Positions 1 through 4,839 of a stretch of DNA of 18,286 bases are shown piece after piece. The notes under the pieces are model-generated. The model did not search any database. It was given only the letters and a program-made list of their open reading frames with translations, and was not told where the DNA came from. Source of the stretch: RGIG5612 sp964579345 (lineage in GTDB: Bacteria > Bacillota > Clostridia > Lachnospirales > Lachnospiraceae); NCBI GenBank assembly GCA_964579345.1, contig CAZOHB010000034.1, positions 1-18,286 on the forward strand. The letters are read 5' to 3'. A program made the translations under genes and the position numbers. The first letter of the stretch is position 1. Each line of letters begins with the position of its first letter.

Positions 1-594
1 CGGCAGGGAATTCAGCTTGTGGTCCCAGATAATATCGTTTGCTTCACTCAGCGTTGTGCCCTCTTTTGCGTAGATCAGTTTTTCGAACGGTGTCATAAAG
101 GTCGAAACCTTGGTGTCCGGAGCCATGCGGCTGACACGGTAATCACGGCCTGTTACGATTCCAACCAGTTTGCCTTCCGCGGTTCCGTCTTCCGTTACTG
201 CAACAGTGGAATGTCCGGTCCGTTCTTTCAGCGCGATGACATCCGCCATCGTGTTGTCCGGGCTGACATTGGAATCGCTGATAACAAAGCCTGCTTTATG
301 ATCTTTTGCTCTTTTCACCATTGCAGCCTCGTCTTCGATCGACTGCGAGCCATAGATAAAGGAAACACCGCCTGCTGTTGCAAGAGCAACTGCGAGAGTA
401 TCATTCGATACGGCCTGCATGATCGCAGAAACAAGAGGAATGTTCAGGCTGATCGCCGGCTCCTCTCCTTTTCTGTATTTGACCAATGGAGTTTTCAGAC
501 TGACATTCGCCGGAAAGCATTCACTCGATGAGTATCCGGGCACAAGTAAATATTCATTGAAAGTGTGAGAAGTTTCTTTGATGTAAGTGGCCAT
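1..594 (-). CDS. guaB: IMP dehydrogenase, N-terminal part (runs off left edge)
   Basis: Oxidises IMP to XMP with NAD, the committed step of GMP synthesis, in the cytoplasm. The frame is open from the ATG at 594-592 to base 1 (198 codons), so the C-terminal part with the catalytic cysteine loop is outside the window. Visible are the barrel start (PLVSAIMQAVSND, then GGVSFIYGSQSIEDEA) and, from about residue 100, the inserted CBS pair (HSTVAVTEDG, LVGIVTGRDYRVSRM, FMTPFEKLIYAKEG). The usual SAAMDTVTE motif is replaced by SAIMQAVSND; I recall this variant from IMP dehydrogenases of gut Firmicutes, so it is probably a clade trait rather than decay. The start is set by AGGAGG about 10 bases upstream. 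Expression probably depends on the leader at 595-770, which holds a promoter, a 10-codon frame and a terminator hairpin. Confidence 0.93.
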   Translation of the reverse strand, partial: MATYIKETSHTFNEYLLVPGYSSSECFPANVSLKTPLVKYRKGEEPAISLNIPLVSAIMQAVSNDTLAVALATAGGVSFIYGSQSIEDEAAMVKRAKDHKAGFVISDSNVSPDNTMADVIALKERTGHSTVAVTEDGTAEGKLVGIVTGRDYRVSRMAPDTKVSTFMTPFEKLIYAKEGTTLSEANDIIWDHKLNSLP

Positions 595-657
595 TTCCTT
601 TCCTCCTGTGTATTGATCCTCAGTGTTTTTGTCCTTATAAAAACCTAGTAAACGCGT

Positions 658-707
658 TATAAAAGAAAACCGGCTCACAAAATGCCAGGGCATCATGAGC
701 CGGTTTT
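658..707 (-). terminator. Terminator hairpin in the guaB leader, possible attenuator
   Basis: Two 12-base arms (AAAACCGGCTCA at 666-677 and TGAGCCGGTTTT at 696-707) are perfectly complementary. A small inner hairpin (ATGC/GCAT) can stack in the loop. On the minus strand the stem is followed by a T-rich tail (TTTTCTTTTAT). It begins 8 bases after the stop of the 10-codon leader frame and lies 71 bases before the guaB start, downstream of a strong promoter, so it would stop transcripts entering guaB unless it is bypassed. It could also simply end the upstream operon. The hairpin is seen directly; attenuation is inferred. Confidence 0.85.
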
Positions 708-715
708 AAAAGTGC

Positions 716-748
716 TTATTCAGTTGCGATACAAACGCCTCTGTTCAT
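716..748 (-). CDS. Putative 10-residue leader peptide upstream of guaB
   Basis: A short frame reads MNRGVCIATE and stops with TAA. It has a Shine-Dalgarno AGGAG four bases before the ATG and lies about 22 bases downstream of the predicted transcription start of a near-consensus promoter. The terminator hairpin starts 8 bases after its stop codon, so a ribosome paused at the stop should cover part of the first terminator arm. I do not recognise the peptide and it has no run of one regulatory codon. It is called from its position and ribosome site, not from homology. Confidence 0.45.
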   Translation of the reverse strand: MNRGVCIATE

Positions 749-776
749 AAATCTCCTGAAAGAAATAATTTTAGAT

Positions 777-805
777 TTTATAACATATCGTGCCCTTTCT
801 GTCAA
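777..805 (-). promoter_or_regulatory. Sigma-A promoter for the leader peptide and guaB
   Basis: On the minus strand a consensus -35 TTGACA (800-805) is separated by exactly 17 bases from TATAAA (777-782). Predicted start is near 770. It lies just after the stop codon of the small membrane-protein frame (832) and before the leader frame (748), so guaB has its own promoter independent of the ilvA-dehydrogenase transcript. Confidence 0.8.
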
Positions 806-831
806 TTGATTCGGGACGAAAGAAGCACATC

Positions 832-984
832 TTATACACCCGGATCTACATAGTTGTTTCCGATGATTGCATGGACGATCATATCCGCCGCATAAAGCAG
901 GAAAAAAACCAGGATCACAATGTTTCTTACGACCTCTTTTTTTCCGCCTTTCGTCTTGTTCAGGATCAGATTGACGATCGGCAT
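832..984 (-). CDS. Putative small single-span membrane protein, 50 aa
   Basis: The frame starts MPIVNLILNKTK, has a basic stretch (KTKGGKKEVVR), then a hydrophobic segment of about 20-25 residues (IVILVFFLLYAADMIVHAI) and a short polar tail ending VDPGV. It starts 44 bases after the dehydrogenase stop, probably on the same transcript. A purine-rich AAGGA lies about 15 bases before the ATG, which is long. An overlapping 94-codon frame lacks a good ribosome site and has implausible composition. No known family is recognised. The clean basic-hydrophobic layout and fit to the gap before the guaB promoter favour a real gene, but it could be fortuitous. Confidence 0.5.
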   Translation of the reverse strand: MPIVNLILNKTKGGKKEVVRNIVILVFFLLYAADMIVHAIIGNNYVDPGV

Positions 985-1028
985 GCTGTTTCATTAACAT
1001 CCTTCAGCAGCTCTTCTACAAAAACGGT

Positions 1029-1976
1029 TCAGTTTACAACATTCTGCGGTTTTCCCTCTGCCCATGCATGCAGATTGTCAGCTACCTTCTGTATCAGGCG
1101 TGTACGTGCCTCGATGGAAGCCCAGCCGATATGCGGGGTGATCATGCAATTCTTCGCCGTATAAAGAGGTTCGTCTGCTGCCATCGGTTCCGATACCAGA
1201 ACATCAATTCCCGCTCCGGAGATCCATTCCTCATCCAGTGCTTTTTTCAGCGCTTTTGAATCCACACAGCCGCCGCGGGCAGTGTTGATCAGGAATGCAT
1301 TTTTCTTCATCAGCTTCAAAGTGTCTTCGCAGACAATGTTTGCTGTTCCTTCATTCAGCGGGCAATTGATCGACAGATAGTCCGATTCTCTGAACAGCTC
1401 TTCTTTGCTTACCTGCTTATACGGGCAGTCCTCGTAGATCCGTCTCGAATAGATCAGGATATTCATATCGAACGCAGCTCCGATCTTTGCCACCTTTTTA
1501 CCAAGGTTTCCAAAGCCGATGATGCCGAGGGTCTTGCCTGCGAGTTCTTCGATTGGAAGCGGAAAATACGCAAAGGACGGACAGCTGATCCAGTCCCCTT
1601 TATGGACAGAATCATTATAAGAAGCAATGTTGGTTGCATGAGACAGGATGAAAGCAAAGACCAGCTGCGCGACAGAATCTGTGCTGTAGCCCGGCACATT
1701 CACCACATCGATGCCTCTCTTTCGCGCGGCCTCACAATCCACGTTGTTGTAGCCGGTCGCAAAGAGTCCGATATATTTGAGGTTCGGAAGCTGCTCCATG
1801 ATTTCTTCTGTGATCTGTGCTTTGTTGATCACAATAGCATCCGCATCCCCTATGGCACCTACCAGTTCATCCTGCGGCATCAGATCAAAAAACGTCACAT
1901 CTCCGCAGGCTTCGATTGGTGAAAAATCCAGATCTCCGTAGGTTAAGGTATTCGTATCTAAAATTGCTATTTTCAT
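1029..1976 (-). CDS. D-isomer-specific 2-hydroxyacid dehydrogenase (glycerate/hydroxypyruvate reductase-like)
   Basis: NAD(P)-dependent reduction of a 2-keto acid, or the reverse oxidation of a D-2-hydroxyacid, in the cytoplasm. The 315-residue protein has the family layout: catalytic-domain start 1-95 (FATGYNNVD at 72-80), nucleotide-binding GIIGFGNLGKKVA at 151-163, then NTARGG with catalytic Arg234, DVLVSEP with Glu263, and TPHIGWAS with His282. Length is normal. Overall it resembles glycerate dehydrogenases (HprA) more than SerA, as it has no ACT domain, but substrate cannot be read from sequence. Start chosen for a TAGGAG ribosome site 6-8 bases upstream. It follows the DUF1294 gene on the same strand across a 173-base gap filled mostly by GC-rich tandem repeats. 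Confidence 0.9.
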   Translation of the reverse strand: MKIAILDTNTLTYGDLDFSPIEACGDVTFFDLMPQDELVGAIGDADAIVINKAQITEEIMEQLPNLKYIGLFATGYNNVDCEAARKRGIDVVNVPGYSTDSVAQLVFAFILSHATNIASYNDSVHKGDWISCPSFAYFPLPIEELAGKTLGIIGFGNLGKKVAKIGAAFDMNILIYSRRIYEDCPYKQVSKEELFRESDYLSINCPLNEGTANIVCEDTLKLMKKNAFLINTARGGCVDSKALKKALDEEWISGAGIDVLVSEPMAADEPLYTAKNCMITPHIGWASIEARTRLIQKVADNLHAWAEGKPQNVVN

Positions 1977-1997
1977 ATACTGCTCCTATCAGCTTCA

Positions 1998-2111
1998 AAG
2001 TGGTGTCGCGCGCGCACCGCGAGGCGCAAGCGCCACACGCACCGCGCACGGAAGTGGTGTCGCGCGCGCACCGCGTGGCGCAAGCGCCACACGCACCGCG
2101 CACGGAAGTGG
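1998..2111. repeat. Two tandem 54-bp GC-rich hairpin repeats plus a 6-bp stub
   Basis: Copies at 1998-2051 and 2052-2105 differ at one base (A2022 versus T2076); a third copy begins with AAGTGG at 2106 and stops. Each unit holds an inverted repeat: in the second copy GTGGCGC and GCGCCAC flank AA, giving a long stem capped by a four-base loop (CUUG when read from the minus strand). The A in the first copy breaks one pair. The GC content is far above the flanks. The repeats sit between the DUF1294 and dehydrogenase genes, so they would be transcribed if these are co-transcribed. Too few copies and no spacers for CRISPR; more like a REP-type extragenic element. Confidence 0.9.
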
Positions 2112-2149
2112 ACGGTTCTTTCGGTACACTTTTTTTCGTCCGTTATTAT

Positions 2150-2431
2150 TTACATCGAAACCAGCCACAGGATCAGTCCTATGACATGAGCCGCAAGGAT
2201 CAGCGGCATAAATACAACAAAATACCAGTGCAGCGTTTTATGCCGGAAAAGATACATGCCGGCAAATGTTCCGAGGCTGCCACCTAAAATGCTGACAATA
2301 AAAAACACTTTCTCCGGGATTCTCCACATATCGAGCCGGGCTCTTTTTTTGTCCGTTCCCATCAGGATCAGCCCGGTTACGTTCATCAAAACCAGATAAA
2401 CCGCAATAATGATAATCAGTGTCTTACTCAT
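2150..2431 (-). CDS. DUF1294 family membrane protein
   Basis: A 93-residue inner-membrane protein of unknown function. It has three hydrophobic segments (about 5-24, 42-61, 69-91) and the family signature: MGTDKKRARLDMWRIPE (24-40) followed by GGSLGTFAGMYLFRHKT (50-66). Its ATG shares one base with the ilvA stop (TAATG), so translation is probably coupled to ilvA. The first stop-to-start gap downstream, 173 bases, is mostly taken by GC-rich repeats. No function is inferred beyond co-expression with ilvA. Confidence 0.85.
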   Translation of the reverse strand: MSKTLIIIIAVYLVLMNVTGLILMGTDKKRARLDMWRIPEKVFFIVSILGGSLGTFAGMYLFRHKTLHWYFVVFMPLILAAHVIGLILWLVSM

Positions 2432-3627
2432 TAATCTACGATCTTGAATCCGGCTTCCATCAGGGCATCCCGGATTTCTCTGATCTGCTCTGCATCTCTC
2501 GTTTCCATACCGATCTTTAAGAAGCAGCTCGCGATCGCCATATTGGCATCCGAGCGTTCATGCAGCACACTGATCACATTGCCGCCGCAGCGGGAGATGA
2601 CCTCGGAAACGCCGGTCAGCTGTCCCGGTTTATCTTCAAGCTCGATCGTCAGGTTACTCATGCGACCGGAAGTTACAAGACCTCTTGTGATCACGCGGGA
2701 TAAAATATTGACGTCAATATTTCCGCCGGAAAGTACGCAGACTACTTTTTTATTTTTCACGTCGACCTTACCGAACATGGCTGCCGCAACCGAGACTGCG
2801 CCGGCGCCTTCTGTGATCAGCTTTTGTTTTTCGATCAAAGCAAGGATTGCCGCCGCGATTTCATCTTCGGTAACTGTCACGACTTCATCCACATATTTAC
2901 TGATCAGTTCAAACGTTGTAGTTCCCGGCGTCTTGACCGCGATACCGTCAGCAAATGTGGCAACAGTATCATGTGAAATAATCTTCTTCGACTGAAAGCT
3001 TTCCGCAAACGCAGACGAATTTTCCGCCTGCACACCGATCACTTTGACATCCGGTTTTAAACTCTTAACCGCATACGCCAGACCGGCTGCCAGTCCGCCT
3101 CCTCCGATCGGGACTAACACCATATCCAGATCCGGAAGCTGGTCCAAAATCTCCAGACCGATCGTTCCCTGTCCTGCAATGACATCTTCATCTTCAAACG
3201 GGTGAATAAATGTTGCCCCGAGTTCTTCTTTCAGTTGGCATGCTTTTTCATATGCATCGTCATAAGCTCCGGGAACAAGTACGATCTCCGCTCCGAGCGC
3301 TTTTGTCGCCTCGACTTTACTGATCGGTGCGCCGTCCGGCATACAGATAATACTCTTGATACCCATTTTCGATGCGGCAAGCGCGACGCCCTGCGCATGA
3401 TTTCCCGCACTGCAGGCGATAATGCCGCGTGCTCTTTCTTCTTCACTCAGCTGGCTGATCTTAAAATAGGCTCCCCGGAGCTTGAAGCTTCCTGTCACCT
3501 GGAGGTTTTCTGTTTTCAAATACAGCTCTCCTTCTGACGGAAGTTTATCCGAGTAGATCAGATCTGTTTTTCTCGCAACATCTTTCAGGGCAAATGCAGC
3601 CTGATAGACACGGTCTAATGTCAACAT
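2431..3627 (-). CDS. ilvA: Threonine ammonia-lyase with C-terminal ACT domain
   Basis: PLP enzyme converting threonine to 2-ketobutyrate, feeding isoleucine synthesis (or threonine breakdown). 398 residues: PLP lysine in TGSFKLRGA (Lys49), SAGNHAQG at 73-80, the phosphate-binding GGGGLAAG at 175-182, SGGN at 300-303, and one ACT domain from about 325 (LTIELEDKPGQL) to the end. The single short ACT domain and the length fit the roughly 400-residue form, not the longer E. coli IlvA. The chosen ATG (3627-3625) has AGAGGA six bases upstream; an upstream in-frame start giving 16 more residues has no comparable site. It is apart from the ilv-leu operon, has its own promoter, and is divergent from a LysR-type regulator. 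Whether it is biosynthetic or catabolic cannot be settled here; the ilv-leu operon nearby favours biosynthetic. Confidence 0.93.
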   Translation of the reverse strand: MLTLDRVYQAAFALKDVARKTDLIYSDKLPSEGELYLKTENLQVTGSFKLRGAYFKISQLSEEERARGIIACSAGNHAQGVALAASKMGIKSIICMPDGAPISKVEATKALGAEIVLVPGAYDDAYEKACQLKEELGATFIHPFEDEDVIAGQGTIGLEILDQLPDLDMVLVPIGGGGLAAGLAYAVKSLKPDVKVIGVQAENSSAFAESFQSKKIISHDTVATFADGIAVKTPGTTTFELISKYVDEVVTVTEDEIAAAILALIEKQKLITEGAGAVSVAAAMFGKVDVKNKKVVCVLSGGNIDVNILSRVITRGLVTSGRMSNLTIELEDKPGQLTGVSEVISRCGGNVISVLHERSDANMAIASCFLKIGMETRDAEQIREIRDALMEAGFKIVD

Positions 3628-3675
3628 ATTATTTCCTCTTTTTCCCCTGCGAAAGTCCTTGCTTACAGCAGGCAA

Positions 3676-3692
3676 TATTCTGTTTAAGAATA
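3676..3692. promoter_or_regulatory. Second LysR-type dyad over the ilvA -10
   Basis: TATTC (3676-3680) and GAATA (3688-3692) form a perfect inverted repeat with 7 bases between, and contain a T-N11-A pattern (T3678, A3690). The right arm overlaps the predicted ilvA -10. This could be a contact site for the divergently encoded LysR protein, but AT-rich dyads of this size can occur by chance. Confidence 0.35.
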
Positions 3693-3715
3693 CGGGATTT
3701 TTATGTGTTTTTCAA
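3687..3715 (-). promoter_or_regulatory. ilvA promoter
   Basis: On the minus strand, TTGAAA (3710-3715) and TATTCT (3687-3692) are separated by 17 bases. The predicted start near 3680 gives a leader of about 53 bases to the ilvA ATG. No T-box or leader peptide fits in that leader. Confidence 0.65.
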
Positions 3716-3723
3716 GTTTTTCC

Positions 3724-3738
3724 ATACTGTGTTTGTAT
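3724..3738. promoter_or_regulatory. LysR-type regulator box between ilvA and the LysR gene
   Basis: ATAC-N7-GTAT (3724-3727 and 3735-3738) is an exact copy of the classical LysR-family dyad, including T-N11-A (T3725, A3737). It overlaps the predicted -35 of the LysR gene, which suits autorepression, and is centred roughly 50 bases upstream of the predicted ilvA start, a plausible place for activation. Confidence 0.55.
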
Positions 3739-3761
3739 TTTGCACAGAGGGAATTTATAAT
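3733..3761 (+). promoter_or_regulatory. Promoter of the LysR-type gene
   Basis: A consensus TATAAT (3756-3761) lies 17 bases after a weak -35 TTGTAT (3733-3738). The predicted start near 3768 puts the AAGGAGG ribosome site (3767-3773) at the very 5' end of the transcript, so the leader would be only about 14 bases. Confidence 0.5.
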
Positions 3762-3781
3762 GGCGGAAGGAGGATCGTGTT

Positions 3782-4705
3782 ATGGAAATCAAGTACTCTT
3801 CCCTGACGCTTCAGCAGATCAATATTTTTCTGACTGCTGCCAAATACGGAAACTTTACAAAGGCTTCCGAAGAACTCCATATGTCCCAGTCTTCCGTCAG
3901 CCGGAACATTGTTCTGATGGAAGAATCCATGGGCATTATCCTTTTTGTCCGCATCAAAAAAAGAGTTCGGCTGACTGCTGCCGGCGAATATCTGCAGAAA
4001 GCGCTTGTCAAGCCGTACGGACAGCTGGAGAGCGTCTTTAACCATGCGCTTGAGATGCAGGCGAACGCTTACCGGACGCTGAAAGTCTGCGACGTGGATA
4101 CAACTTCTCCGGATCATTATCTGTTCCCGATCACCGAACTGTTTGAACAAAAGTTCCCGGATGCGGATCTTTCAATTGCTCGAAAAGACCCGGTCATTGT
4201 GATCGACGATCTCGCGGCAGGCAAATACGATATGGCCTTCCTGCCTTCCGTTTATTCGGATGCCCTGTCGCAGGCCGGACTGGTGTTTGATAAATTCATT
4301 GACCTTCAGCCCTGCATGATCATCTCCAAGCGCCATTCCCTGTTTAAAAAACCGGATCTTACATACCATGATCTGGTTGAGAACCCTGTTGTAGCAGTGT
4401 CCGAAGGAAAATACTCTACTTACAATGCTTATGTAAAGCGGATCATGAAACTGATCGGCATGGATCCCGCAAAGATCAAAATCGTGGATAATCCGTTCAC
4501 CGTATCAACAGAGATTTCCCGCGGGGATTATGTGGCGATCCTGGATGAATACTACAGTCCGCTTGGAAAAGAATCCGTTCGTTACATTGAGATCGGTGAT
4601 ATCCCTTCTCTCTTCGGTTTTGTGATCGCTTATTCCCCGGAGAGCAAGAACCCTTATATCGCCGAATTCATTCGATGCTGCAGACAGATCGGTTTCGAAA
4701 GTTAA
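3782..4705 (+). CDS. LysR-family transcriptional regulator
   Basis: DNA-binding regulator of 307 residues, normal for the family. The winged helix-turn-helix covers about residues 8-68 (LTLQQINIFLTAAKYGNFTK, then SQSSVSRNIVLMEE and RVRLTAAGEYL), followed by a periplasmic-binding-protein-like effector domain from about 95. Start supported by AAGGAGG eight bases upstream. It is divergent from ilvA and 134 bases upstream of the co-oriented hydrolase gene, so ilvA, the hydrolase and its own promoter are the natural candidate targets. The effector cannot be predicted. Confidence 0.9.
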   Translation: MEIKYSSLTLQQINIFLTAAKYGNFTKASEELHMSQSSVSRNIVLMEESMGIILFVRIKKRVRLTAAGEYLQKALVKPYGQLESVFNHALEMQANAYRTLKVCDVDTTSPDHYLFPITELFEQKFPDADLSIARKDPVIVIDDLAAGKYDMAFLPSVYSDALSQAGLVFDKFIDLQPCMIISKRHSLFKKPDLTYHDLVENPVVAVSEGKYSTYNAYVKRIMKLIGMDPAKIKIVDNPFTVSTEISRGDYVAILDEYYSPLGKESVRYIEIGDIPSLFGFVIAYSPESKNPYIAEFIRCCRQIGFES

Positions 4706-4721
4706 TCCGCACTGCGGATTA
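4703..4721 (+). other. Perfect palindrome over the LysR-gene stop codon
   Basis: TAATCCGCA and TGCGGATTA mirror each other around C4712, using the TAA stop as part of the left arm. As RNA it folds into a stem with a 5-7 base loop, but no T-run follows, so it is at best a weak terminator. It could also be a protein-binding dyad in front of the hydrolase promoter region. Confidence 0.45.
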
Positions 4722-4738
4722 TATCTCCCGATAATTCA

Positions 4739-4767
4739 TTGGACGAAAAACAGAATATTTTCTAAAT
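4739..4767 (+). promoter_or_regulatory. Weak candidate promoter for the hydrolase gene
   Basis: TTGGAC (4739-4744) is followed after 17-18 bases by an AT-rich CTAAATT stretch as the -10. The match is modest. Read-through from the LysR gene is the alternative. Confidence 0.3.
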
Positions 4768-4794
4768 TAGAGGCATAGAGAAGATATGTTTTTT

Positions 4795-4816
4795 CGCAAT
4801 GCTTCCGGGCATTGCG
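4795..4816 (+). other. Stable hairpin in the 5' leader of the hydrolase gene
   Basis: CGCAATGC (4795-4802) and GCATTGCG (4809-4816) make a perfect 8-bp stem with loop TTCCGG. It ends 9 bases before the GAGGAGG ribosome site (4826-4832). No T-run follows on the plus strand, so it is not a terminator. An mRNA-stabilising or translation-modulating role is possible. Confidence 0.6.
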
Positions 4817-4839
4817 CCAATCAAATGAGGAGGTATTTT

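Noticed and set aside
19..531. 170-codon plus-strand frame opposite guaB
   Set aside because: Antisense to a clear IMP dehydrogenase; Cys/Phe/Arg-rich with no motif.
595..715. Guanine/xanthine riboswitch or other purine aptamer before guaB
   Set aside because: No purine-aptamer core motif was recognised; only the promoter, short frame and hairpin are present.
716..1000. 94-codon minus-strand frame
   Set aside because: Its ATG has AGG immediately adjacent rather than spaced, the composition is rich in Arg, Cys and His like an off-frame reading, and it runs through a strong promoter. Only its last 10 codons, with their own ribosome site, are kept as a leader peptide.
1998..2111. CRISPR array
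   Set aside because: The units are directly adjacent without unique spacers and only two exist.
1885..2287. Frames on both strands through the GC-rich repeats
   Set aside because: They exist because the 54-base period is divisible by three and the repeat lacks stops; the predicted proteins are low-complexity repeats with no ribosome site, and they overlap real genes.
3628..3781. T-box or leader-peptide attenuator ahead of ilvA
   Set aside because: The predicted leader is about 53 bases, with no specifier loop, T-box sequence or terminator.
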